Positions 47,144 through 55,173 of a DNA stretch of 64,000 bases are shown piece by piece. Position 1 is the stretch's first letter, and the number at the start of each line of letters is the position of its first letter. The notes below the pieces were generated by a model. That model ran no database searches. It worked only from the letters and a program-made list of their open reading frames with translations, and was not told where the DNA came from. This DNA is from Pseudoalteromonas sp. T1lg48 (GTDB lineage Bacteria > Pseudomonadota > Gammaproteobacteria > Enterobacterales > Alteromonadaceae). The translations under genes were made by a program, and so were the position numbers. Location: assembly GCF_002964785.1 (NCBI RefSeq), contig NZ_PQCC01000018.1:62001-126000 (forward strand), in the 5' to 3' direction.

Positions 47144-49834
47144 ATGACAGGGATACACAATGTTAAAGCGAATAAAGGTTTGTTTGTCGTTTTCCTCCTT
47201 ATCGCACTATATCTTTCAGGGCCGGCTTTTGCCGAAGAAAGTTATAAACAACTCACTTTGGCTAACGGTGTTGAAGTCTATTTAATCTCAGATCCTGTGG
47301 CGCCTGTCTCGGCTGCATCTTTGATAGTTCAAGCGGGCTCGGGAGATGATCCCGAACATCTAGCTGGGCTTGCGCATTTGCTAGAGCACGCCGTACTCCT
47401 AGGGAGCAAAGAATATCCTCAACTAGGTTCATTCAATCATTACTTTAAAAAGCACAATGGTTGGTCAAACGGTTCAACAAGAACGGATCACACCCGATAC
47501 CACTTTCAAGTTAATAACAGCGAGTTTGAGTCGGCGGTAAATAGACTCGCCGATGCAATTGAAAACCCGATTATCAATGACAGCATCATGACAACGGCAA
47601 TAAAGGCTGTGGATGACGAGTTTTCGGGGAAATCAATGGATGAGTGGCGTGGCACCCTTGAAGTCATCAAGGGAAGAATGAAAGAAGGTCATACTGCCGC
47701 TAAGTTTGATGTTGGTAATAAAAGCATATTTGATAAATTCCCAGACAACCTACAACAAGAGTTAGTTAACTTTCATCAAACGTACTATGTTGGTACCAAT
47801 ATAAAGGTGGTGCTTTATTCCAACCAGCAAATAGCGGAGCTTGAGAGGGTAGCGCTAAAGGAGCTTTCGATAATTAGAAAAGGGCTTGCAAACAATAGAT
47901 CAGATAAGGGCTTGGTCTGGGAGCGCCCAAAACTGAATTTAGTTAATGTGAAATCCAGAGGAACATCGAAGTCTTTAGATGTTTTATTTCCAATACCGTC
48001 TAAGTATTTTTATGAAAAAAATAAAGTTAACCAGTTAGTCCTCAACTATCTAGGGACAGAAACCCAAGGCTCTTTGTATCAGCACCTGTATGATCAGGGC
48101 TTGATCACTTCGCTTAACGTGAATTTATTGGGTGACGCTGACTACGGTCTGCTTGATGTGTATTTAAAGTTGACTGACAAAGGCTTACAGAATACTGATT
48201 TAATCGTCAACGAGCTATTTACCTATATTGCATACCTACAACACTCTGAAGAGCTTTTGCGGTATTTTCTAGAGTTGAAATATCAAGCACAACTGAGTGC
48301 TCGCCAGGAATTGGATATTGAACCGGGCGACAGAGCGTCTTTGATTAACGAAAGGATGTTCTATCTTCCCGTAAATGCGTGGATAGATGAGTCAAAACTC
48401 TACAAACCGCAGTATGTTACCTCGAATGACATCAATAAATTTAAGGGGTTCTTATCCACGGAGAATGCTTTGATTGTTAAAACATCTCCTGAGGCGAATA
48501 CAGACAAGATATCGCCTATCTATAAACTCCAATATAAGCTCAAAAATATAAAGCTTATAAAGAACGACCTTGAGAATAAAACAGCTTATTCGCTGCCACA
48601 GGCCAATCCCTTTCTTAATCCCGAGTACAGTGAAACCCCAGCTCGACCCGAATCAACGTTATCTGAAAAACACTACTTTCAGGGGCATGATTTAGATATA
48701 TGGGTTGAGAGTGGTTCACATCAGGCTGAGGCCATTTCTTCTTTGAGTATTTTTGCATTTCGCGAAGATTTGGAAGCTGATGAGGCGTCCTACCTGAACA
48801 GGGTTATCAAGATCCAAGCGCTCATGTTTGAATTAAGCGACTTTCTCTATCATGCCCAAAGCGCGGGCTATAAAGTGAGGATCAGCGCAACATCCCAAGG
48901 CTACAAAATAGATGTATCAGGTAATTCAGTTCATTTTGAAAAGATCATTAACAACATATTGCACCAAGTCTACAGTAATGAAGTGTCACAGCCTGAATTT
49001 AACCGCGCCAGGGAAGCAAGCTTGGCTGCAGTTGACGGCATTTTGCAAGGGAGCTTGGAGTCCAGAGTCAGAAGGCGCATACAGGATGTAGTGAAAGCGC
49101 GGTTTTCCCTTACCAACGGCTCGCTGGATTATTTGCGCCATGTTACTTTTGACGACTACACCCAGTGGCATCATTTGCAGCCGGCAAACTATAAACTTAG
49201 AGCGGTGCTAATTGGTGACTTTAACCAGAAACACCTGGCTCGGTACTTCAATACCAGCTCGTTACAGCCCAAGGAGTTTAAAGCTCTTTCACCAAAACTC
49301 GAACTAAAAACAAGTCATCGTTTAAATAGTAGTTATGATGATGGCGTTTGTGCCCTTACCGTTGATTTACGGGATAATCCTGCCTTTGCGTACCTATTGA
49401 GCGCCATTATACGTAAAGATTTTTATAACGAACTGCGCAGTAAAAAGCAGCTTGGTTACTTCGTTTCCGCGGAGCTAATACAAGGGTGGGAAGGGCCGTT
49501 TTTATCCTTCCAGGTGCAGTCACCAAATTATGATTCTAAACGCCTTTGCAGCGAAGTTTCCGTGTTCTTGGCAAGTTATCATGAGAGCCTAAAGAACATA
49601 GATGAAGGTGATTTTAACAAGGTGAGAGCATCGGTGCGTACCGCGCTGTTAACTCCCTTTGCCAATGTGCATAAACATCAAGCTGTGCTGAATGAGGAAG
49701 TTATCGGTGGCTTTGCTGCACGTGAAGAAATAGCTCAGCGATTGGCTTTACTTGATCAGGCTAGATTCCTAGCCCTGTATCAGAGCCTCATCGTTGAACA
49801 AAAGGCAGCAAGAATTAAGGTTACTGTAAATTAA
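47144..49834 (+). CDS. M16 family metallopeptidase (pitrilysin/insulysin-like), exported
   Basis: 896 residues. Signal peptide (about 1-30, AFA-EES), then the inverted zinc motif HLLEH (78-82) with the third ligand Glu159 exactly 76 residues after His82, in DDEFSGKSMDEWR. The C-terminal half keeps the M16 SKKQLGYFVSAEL and FQVQSPNYD segments. Family members are clam-shell peptidases that degrade peptides or small proteins; here export suggests a periplasmic role. The GGxxNAxT stretch reads NGWSNGST, slightly divergent. It is AT-rich compared with its neighbours, suggesting transfer. Substrate unknown. Confidence 0.93.
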   Translation: MTGIHNVKANKGLFVVFLLIALYLSGPAFAEESYKQLTLANGVEVYLISDPVAPVSAASLIVQAGSGDDPEHLAGLAHLLEHAVLLGSKEYPQLGSFNHYFKKHNGWSNGSTRTDHTRYHFQVNNSEFESAVNRLADAIENPIINDSIMTTAIKAVDDEFSGKSMDEWRGTLEVIKGRMKEGHTAAKFDVGNKSIFDKFPDNLQQELVNFHQTYYVGTNIKVVLYSNQQIAELERVALKELSIIRKGLANNRSDKGLVWERPKLNLVNVKSRGTSKSLDVLFPIPSKYFYEKNKVNQLVLNYLGTETQGSLYQHLYDQGLITSLNVNLLGDADYGLLDVYLKLTDKGLQNTDLIVNELFTYIAYLQHSEELLRYFLELKYQAQLSARQELDIEPGDRASLINERMFYLPVNAWIDESKLYKPQYVTSNDINKFKGFLSTENALIVKTSPEANTDKISPIYKLQYKLKNIKLIKNDLENKTAYSLPQANPFLNPEYSETPARPESTLSEKHYFQGHDLDIWVESGSHQAEAISSLSIFAFREDLEADEASYLNRVIKIQALMFELSDFLYHAQSAGYKVRISATSQGYKIDVSGNSVHFEKIINNILHQVYSNEVSQPEFNRAREASLAAVDGILQGSLESRVRRRIQDVVKARFSLTNGSLDYLRHVTFDDYTQWHHLQPANYKLRAVLIGDFNQKHLARYFNTSSLQPKEFKALSPKLELKTSHRLNSSYDDGVCALTVDLRDNPAFAYLLSAIIRKDFYNELRSKKQLGYFVSAELIQGWEGPFLSFQVQSPNYDSKRLCSEVSVFLASYHESLKNIDEGDFNKVRASVRTALLTPFANVHKHQAVLNEEVIGGFAAREEIAQRLALLDQARFLALYQSLIVEQKAARIKVTVN

Positions 49835-49971
49835 GCTAATTATGATTTCAACGCCAGCAGCAAATTGAACCTGACACCTAGGCACTAAAAAAACTTAGGT
49901 CTATTATCTCTAGGAGCTATCACCGGGCTCTGCATTTAACGCTAGATGCAATCATCTAACCCTATCTAACC

Positions 49972-50021
49972 CTACGTGTTACTTATTTTTCCTCATTATT
50001 GCATAGCCTCTCACACCTACA
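49972..50021 (+). repeat. Right copy of imperfect direct repeat bordering the AT-rich segment
   Basis: CTACGTGTTACTTATTTTTC followed by CTCATTATTGCATAGC, same orientation as 45765-45815. It lies between the M16 peptidase and the GFA-family gene. Confidence 0.6.
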
Positions 50022-50075
50022 ATCCTTGGGCTACACTTTGCTAGGACGTGAATGATAATTAACCAGGAGATATTT

Positions 50076-50489
50076 ATGGAATTACACGGAAGCTGCCTAT
50101 GTGGTGGCGCCAGCTACAGTGTGAGCGGTGAGGTGAGTGGTTTTTATCTTTGCCATTGTCATCGCTGCCAAAAAAGTACGGGCTCCGCTCATGGTGCCAT
50201 CGTCTTTATGGATGCGGCTCAGCTTGACTGGATGCGGGGCGAGCAACTCTTGACCCATTATCGTGTTGACGACAGCCGCCATGAAAAGTGTTTTTGCAGC
50301 GTTTGCGGCTCCTCCTTGCCCTTGTTAGTTGAGGAGCAGGGCGTGGTGATGGTGCCCGCCGGCAGCGTCGATAATGGTGAGCTGCCCCAGCCCAATGCCC
50401 ATATTTTCACTTCGCGCCAACAGGGGTGGCAGCAATATATTGCCTTGTTACCGACCTATGAGGAATATCCGCCCAAAGAGAGCAAATAA
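50076..50489 (+). CDS. GFA (glutathione-dependent formaldehyde-activating-like) family protein
   Basis: 137 residues from ATG 50076, chosen because CAGGAG lies 7 bases upstream; an in-frame ATG at 50052 has none. The Zn-binding Cys pattern is complete: GSCLCGGASYSV, FYLCHCHRCQKSTGS and KCFCSVCGSSLP. Few members of this family have a proven activity, so no substrate is assigned. Confidence 0.93.
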   Translation: MELHGSCLCGGASYSVSGEVSGFYLCHCHRCQKSTGSAHGAIVFMDAAQLDWMRGEQLLTHYRVDDSRHEKCFCSVCGSSLPLLVEEQGVVMVPAGSVDNGELPQPNAHIFTSRQQGWQQYIALLPTYEEYPPKESK

Positions 50490-50559
50490 CTGAATACTGT
50501 CATTATTCTGTTATGAAGCCATGATATAAGCTTCCATAATTATTTAGCATAAAGAATGG

Positions 50560-50588
50560 GGTTACGGTCGTAAGTGGTGGCCGTAACC
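50560..50588. promoter_or_regulatory. Inverted repeat before the DUF922-like gene
   Basis: GGTTACGG (50560-50567) and CCGTAACC (50581-50588), perfect 8-base arms 13 apart, ending 17 bases before the GTG start. Candidate operator or leader hairpin. Confidence 0.4.
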
Positions 50589-50605
50589 GTGACCTAGGAA
50601 GTAGT

Positions 50606-51166
50606 GTGCGTCTTATTCTTGTAGTTATGTTTTTATCTCTGCCGGCCTACGGCAAACTCGATGTCAGGCAGAGTACGCAAAATTATCCCGTCTATGCCGA
50701 CGTGTTGAGTGAATTGCTGGTCGCGGTGGATTCTGCCTCGCCGGTGAAACGCGGTACTCGGGTCGAGCATGGTTATACTCACCATCAGATCGGCTGGGAG
50801 TTTTGGTTTAATAGCCGGGCCCGTCAGTGTCAGGTGAATAAACTCACCACCAGGGTAGAAATCGAATATACCTTACCCAAGCTAGATAGCTACAGCGAGG
50901 CGGTGAAGAAACTCTGGTCCCGTTGGTATCCACACCTGGCCGAATATCAGCGTAAGCAGGGGGTGATGATCATTGCCGCCGCCGAGCGTCTCGATAAGCA
51001 ATTAGAGGCTTTACCCCAGCTGGGCAACTGTCGAATCTTGGAACAGCAGGCGCAGCGCATCAGCGAGCAGGTACAGAACGAGTTGGCACTGGCGTTGGAG
51101 CAATTACAACAGCAGACCGAATTTGGGCGCTCGGAAAATGCCTGGCTGGTGGATCACCTTAACTAG
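50606..51166 (+). CDS. DUF922-like secreted protein lacking the zinc-protease motif
   Basis: 186 residues from GTG 50606 with AGGAAG before it. Signal peptide (about 1-16, ending AYG), then YPVYADVLSELLVAVDSASP, the WEFWF and CQVNKLTTRVEIEYTLPK segments, matching DUF922 (putative secreted zinc proteases). Where the family has HExxH, this protein has AEYQRKQGVMIIAAAERL, with no His. It may be an inactive relative or may have been wrongly grouped by me. The downstream QQAQRISEQVQN helix is intact. Confidence 0.72.
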   Translation: MRLILVVMFLSLPAYGKLDVRQSTQNYPVYADVLSELLVAVDSASPVKRGTRVEHGYTHHQIGWEFWFNSRARQCQVNKLTTRVEIEYTLPKLDSYSEAVKKLWSRWYPHLAEYQRKQGVMIIAAAERLDKQLEALPQLGNCRILEQQAQRISEQVQNELALALEQLQQQTEFGRSENAWLVDHLN

Positions 51167-51187
51167 GCACCACCAAGGTTCGGCTTA

Positions 51188-51724
51188 TTAAGCTTGAGTC
51201 CGAGCGGGGCGTAACATGCGAGCGGCGCGCATCAGGGCAAGCACCATAAGCACAAATAACGCCTCTATGGTCCAGCTGACGAGCAGGGCAAAAATAACCG
51301 CGCTGGCCAAGGCCTCAAGATTCAACTGAATTTGCGGCGTGTAATTGTGCCAGACCTGGGTGCCTATGCTTGGCACGGGGGAGCGCACCAGATGCAGATA
51401 GGGGTGTTGGCTAAATTCATTGAGGGCGTTTTGCAGCGTCTCACTGCGCTGTAACAGGGTGGCGAGATTATCGCCGCCTTTGGCATAAACTGGGTCGGCG
51501 CTTTGCTGATAATGGGCCAATAACTTGGTGAGGGAGCCATCAAAAAACTGCTCGGCATCGTCTTTAAAAGGCGCTACCGCGGCGTTGGTCTCAACCATGG
51601 CCGCACGTAGCGCATGTCCATAATCGTCTTTAAATCCAGGTACCTGAAGGCCAACTAGCGCGGCGATAAAGAATACGCACAGACGTAAGTAATTACGGCA
51701 CCAACGGACGATATTTAACATCAT
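51188..51724 (-). CDS. DUF2937 family membrane protein
   Basis: 178 residues. N-terminal helix (about 12-26) followed by GLQVPGFKDDYGHALRA, a soluble segment, and a C-terminal helix pair (about 138-168). The GLQVPGFxxxYGxxL core is the DUF2937 signature. Function unknown. Convergent with the DUF922-like gene and 5 bases downstream of the lytic transglycosylase, so probably cotranscribed with it. Confidence 0.85.
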   Translation of the reverse strand: MMLNIVRWCRNYLRLCVFFIAALVGLQVPGFKDDYGHALRAAMVETNAAVAPFKDDAEQFFDGSLTKLLAHYQQSADPVYAKGGDNLATLLQRSETLQNALNEFSQHPYLHLVRSPVPSIGTQVWHNYTPQIQLNLEALASAVIFALLVSWTIEALFVLMVLALMRAARMLRPARTQA

Positions 51725-51729
51725 AGAAT

Positions 51730-52443
51730 TTAAGGTGAAGTAGCAGATTGCTCCAGTGTGTCATTATTCACCGTCAATTGCGAGGCTATCAAGTTTTGCT
51801 CCTCAAAATGTTGGCGATAGCGATTTCGCAAAATATCGATACGCTGCACAAAGGCACGGGTTTGTTTAAACGGGGGCACGCCCCCATAGTGCACCACATT
51901 GCTGGGGCCGGCATTGTAGGCTGCGGCCGCAAGTTTGGCATTGCCCTTAAAACGCTTTAACAAATGGGCGAAATAGGCACTGCCGGCGGCAATGTTTTCC
52001 GCGGGGTCGAAGGGATCGTTAATATTAAACTCTTTAACCAGCAGCGGCATAAGTTGCATTAGGCCCTTGGCACCCTTATGGGATTCGGCCTTGGGATTAA
52101 AGTTGGACTCCGCATGCACGATTGCCTTAAGCAGTGCCAGATCGATGCCGTGCTCTTTGGCGGCGTCAACCAGGTGCTGATGATACTTTTCTGTGTACAG
52201 GGGAGTTCTGTGCCAGGCGGCTAATTTCTCTTCGCACTGGGCACACTTCAATTCTACCACCTCAAAACCGCGGACTTTGGGTTTGGCATCGGTAAAAACC
52301 GCGATCCCTTGTTGGTTGTAGTAATGATAGATGGTGGATTGCGCCTGAACTGCAAATGTTGTCCCTAATACGGCAAATAATACAAACACTTTCAAGGCAT
52401 TAAGTTTGAACGAAAAGGGTCTTTCCATGGTGTGTGCTCGCAT
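51730..52443 (-). CDS. Lytic transglycosylase (SLT domain) with N-terminal DUF4124
   Basis: 237 residues (ATG 52428 is an alternative start). Signal segment, then the DUF4124-like IYHYYNQQGIAVFTDAKP, then an SLT domain with catalytic Glu in VHAESNFNPKAES, GAKGLMQLMP and AAAYNAGPSNVVHYGG. It cleaves peptidoglycan with formation of 1,6-anhydro ends in the periplasm. Confidence 0.93.
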   Translation of the reverse strand: MRAHTMERPFSFKLNALKVFVLFAVLGTTFAVQAQSTIYHYYNQQGIAVFTDAKPKVRGFEVVELKCAQCEEKLAAWHRTPLYTEKYHQHLVDAAKEHGIDLALLKAIVHAESNFNPKAESHKGAKGLMQLMPLLVKEFNINDPFDPAENIAAGSAYFAHLLKRFKGNAKLAAAAYNAGPSNVVHYGGVPPFKQTRAFVQRIDILRNRYRQHFEEQNLIASQLTVNNDTLEQSATSP

Positions 52444-52852
52444 TTTGAATCATCTTTGAGTTTAGCACAGGCTCATGATTTAGGATGAGAATTTACCACT
52501 TAAATGAATTTTTGCTTAATGACCAGAGTGTTAGCTTTTCATGCGCCTTGCTTTTAAACACGGCTAATCGGGCCAAAACACATTTTGTGCACAATTGCCT
52601 AACAAATGAATTGGCGTCTTTTTTAAGTTGGCATTGTTCATGCTCAGAGTGTAGGGAGGCAGAGGTTTTTAATAAAAACCAGGGTTAACAACCAAAATTG
52701 CACTATTTTGGCGCGAGGGCTGCACTGTAATAAAGCGTCCATATTTGCCTGTTAGCCTGATTGAAACTTTGCAAAACACACCGATTTGCTTAGCAGTATC
52801 CATAGCACATTGATGTGGCGATCGAATATTCAACCCTATTTGGAGCCCAGCT
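52444..52852 (+). other. Promoter/leader region of the glycogen operon
   Basis: 409 bases with no convincing gene. It contains a hairpin GGTTTTT-AAT-AAAAACC (52674-52690) and TTGCAC-type promoter-like sequence just after it. It separates the divergent transglycosylase and glycogen operons, so promoters for both are expected. Confidence 0.55.
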
Positions 52853-53152
52853 ATGTTAAAAAAACGCTTTTTTAAAACCAAAGAAGAAGCCGAAGTCACT
52901 TTTGAATATAAGCACCCGGATGCGGAAGCGGTCGCTCTGGTCGCCGAGTTTAATCAATGGCAACCCTTGGCCATGCAGTATTCAAAAAAAGATCACACCT
53001 TTCGCACTAAGCTGCGCTTGCCGAAAAACAGCGAGTTTCACTTTCGCTATTTAATCAATGATGAGCAGTGGGACAATGACCACCAGGCCGATGCCTATGT
53101 CGCCAACGACTTTGGCACCGACAACAGTGTTGTCTCGACCTATCTGAGCTAG
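52853..53152 (+). CDS. Stand-alone CBM48/glycogen-binding (isoamylase N-terminal-like) mini-protein
   Basis: 99 residues. The whole protein is one CBM48-like beta-sandwich: VTFEYKHPDAEAVALVAEFN-type opening with the conserved WQP(L) and KDHTFRTKLRLP, then EFHFRYLINDEQWDND, where Trp/Lys residues bind alpha-glucan in AMPK-beta-type modules. First gene of the operon, 8 bases before malQ. Known members are thought to bind glycogen; an enzymatic partner is not identifiable here. Confidence 0.88.
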   Translation: MLKKRFFKTKEEAEVTFEYKHPDAEAVALVAEFNQWQPLAMQYSKKDHTFRTKLRLPKNSEFHFRYLINDEQWDNDHQADAYVANDFGTDNSVVSTYLS

Positions 53153-53160
53153 CACCAGTT

Positions 53161-55173
53161 ATGGATGCATTTGCTCAGGCCTGTTACCTCATGGGGGTTG
53201 GCTATGAGTATCATAGCTATGAAGGTGAGCTGCTGCGCTTTAGTCCAGCGGTGCGCAGCCAAGCCTTGGCGGCCATGGAAGTAGATGGCACCAATTTGGC
53301 GGCCCTCACAGCGCTTAATTATCGCCTGGATGCAGCTCCCTGGCAGCAGTTGGTTGATGAAACCACCTTGGTCAACGAGCACCAGCCACGCCTTCTGGTG
53401 CGGGTGGCGCGCTCGCAGTATCAGCAAAATAACGCCGGTGTTCATTTGCAGTTGCTTGAGGGCGATAAACAATTGCACTGGTCGTTGGCCGAGGGCGAGA
53501 TTGTGGGTGACTACCATCTCGACCACGAAGTGTATTTAAAACTGGCCTTTAACCTGCCATTCAACTGGCTCGCCCCTGGCTTTTACGATGCCCAGGTGAA
53601 TATCGGTGAACAACTCGCCGACACCCAGTTATGGTGGGTGCCTGAATATAGCTACCAACCTCACTGTTTTGCACCGCACGCAAAAGTGCCGGTGCAAAAG
53701 CTACTGGGCTTATCCTTTGGGCTCTATACCTTGGTCAGCGAGCGTGGTGTTGGCATTGGTGATTTTTCCGATTTAGCCGCCTTAGTGGTCGCAGCAGCAG
53801 AGCTGGGTATCGATTACCTTTTACTGAATCCCTTGCATCTGCTCGACACCACACAGGCGCAGGCCGTCAGCCCCTACAGCCCGGTGAGTCGGCTGTTATT
53901 GCATCCTTTGTACATCAGTATTGAGCTCAGTGAAGATTGCGACCCGCAACTGCGCCACGACTTGGCCGAGGCACACGCACACTATCAGAGTTTGGCTAAT
54001 GCGCCCTGGCTCGATTATGAGCGGGTTTATGCCTTGAAGTGGCCCTTGTTACAGCGTCTTTACGATAATTTTTGTGCATCGGCCTGTGTCGAGCGTCGCA
54101 GTGCCTTTAGGCGTTTTCAAAGCGCTCGTCGCGATGCCCTGGATACCCTGCCAAGTGGCAGCTCGGAGCAGGATGAATACTGGCAGTGGCAGGCCTGGTT
54201 GCAGCGCAAACATTGCCAGCAATTGGCCATTACCAGTGGCATGCGCATCGGTTTGATTAACGACCTCGCCGTAGGCGTTACCCGCAGTAGCGGTGAATAT
54301 CGACAATACCAGTCTCATTTTACTCAGGGTGCCGAGATAGGCGCGCCACCGGATCCTTTTGCCCGACAGGGGCAAAATTGGGGCATGCCGGCTTTGCACC
54401 CCAAACGTTTGGCGTCCGATCATTTTGCGTATTTTAAAAGCCTGTTACGCGCCAATATGCACGATGTGGGGGCGCTGCGCATCGATCACGTCATGGCTCT
54501 GCGACGCCTGTGGTGGTGCCTGGCCGACCAACAAGGGTGTTATGTGTACTACCCATTTGATGCACTGTTGGCGGTGGTGAAAATCCTCAGTCATCAAGAG
54601 CGTTGCGCCATTATCGGTGAAGACCTGGGGGTGGTGCCGCCACAGGTGCAAACGGCGTTAGCCGAATCGCGGGTATTAACCAACACGGTGTTTTATTTCT
54701 GTCGTGATCACCAGGGTTTTTTTGCACCAAAGCAGCTGCCCGAGCAGACGCTGTTGATGATCAGCAATCATGATCTTCCGCCCTTTGCTGCCTGGTGGCA
54801 GGGGAGCGATATCGACCAGGCTATCGAACTGCAGCTAATAAGTGACGAACAAGCACAGGACATGTATGGCGAGCGTGAGAGTCAGCGCCGGCAGTTGCTT
54901 GAACTACTCAGTGAACAAGGTCAGCAGTGCAACCTGGAGTCGGCGAGTGAAGACATTTATTCGGCCCTGTGCCAGGTATTGGCAAGGGCACCTAGTCGCC
55001 TGCTCACCTTGCAACTCGATGATCTGGACAACCAGCACGTGGCGGTCAATGTGCCCGGCACCCATACCCAATATCCCAATTGGCGACGGCAACTAAGCAC
55101 CCAGGGCGGTGCTATTTTGGCCCGCCAGGCATCCCTTCTTCAGCAATTAGGTAGAGCAAGACATGGCACGTAG
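53161..55173 (+). CDS. malQ: 4-alpha-glucanotransferase
   Basis: 670 residues, GH77. Catalytic signature ALRIDHVMALRRLWW with the nucleophile Asp, then GEDLGVVPPQV carrying the acid/base Glu, and ISNHDLPPFAAWW with the transition-state Asp. The N-terminal 140 residues form the extra domain of bacterial MalQ. It transfers glucan chains between maltodextrins, feeding products of GlgX/GlgP back. Overlaps glgB by 11 bases. Confidence 0.95.
   Translation: MDAFAQACYLMGVGYEYHSYEGELLRFSPAVRSQALAAMEVDGTNLAALTALNYRLDAAPWQQLVDETTLVNEHQPRLLVRVARSQYQQNNAGVHLQLLEGDKQLHWSLAEGEIVGDYHLDHEVYLKLAFNLPFNWLAPGFYDAQVNIGEQLADTQLWWVPEYSYQPHCFAPHAKVPVQKLLGLSFGLYTLVSERGVGIGDFSDLAALVVAAAELGIDYLLLNPLHLLDTTQAQAVSPYSPVSRLLLHPLYISIELSEDCDPQLRHDLAEAHAHYQSLANAPWLDYERVYALKWPLLQRLYDNFCASACVERRSAFRRFQSARRDALDTLPSGSSEQDEYWQWQAWLQRKHCQQLAITSGMRIGLINDLAVGVTRSSGEYRQYQSHFTQGAEIGAPPDPFARQGQNWGMPALHPKRLASDHFAYFKSLLRANMHDVGALRIDHVMALRRLWWCLADQQGCYVYYPFDALLAVVKILSHQERCAIIGEDLGVVPPQVQTALAESRVLTNTVFYFCRDHQGFFAPKQLPEQTLLMISNHDLPPFAAWWQGSDIDQAIELQLISDEQAQDMYGERESQRRQLLELLSEQGQQCNLESASEDIYSALCQVLARAPSRLLTLQLDDLDNQHVAVNVPGTHTQYPNWRRQLSTQGGAILARQASLLQQLGRARHGT

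Noticed and set aside
45765..50021. A classical integrative element (genomic island with integrase)
   Set aside because: There are direct repeats and altered composition but no integrase, recombinase or tRNA target, so only a segment of possible foreign origin is claimed.
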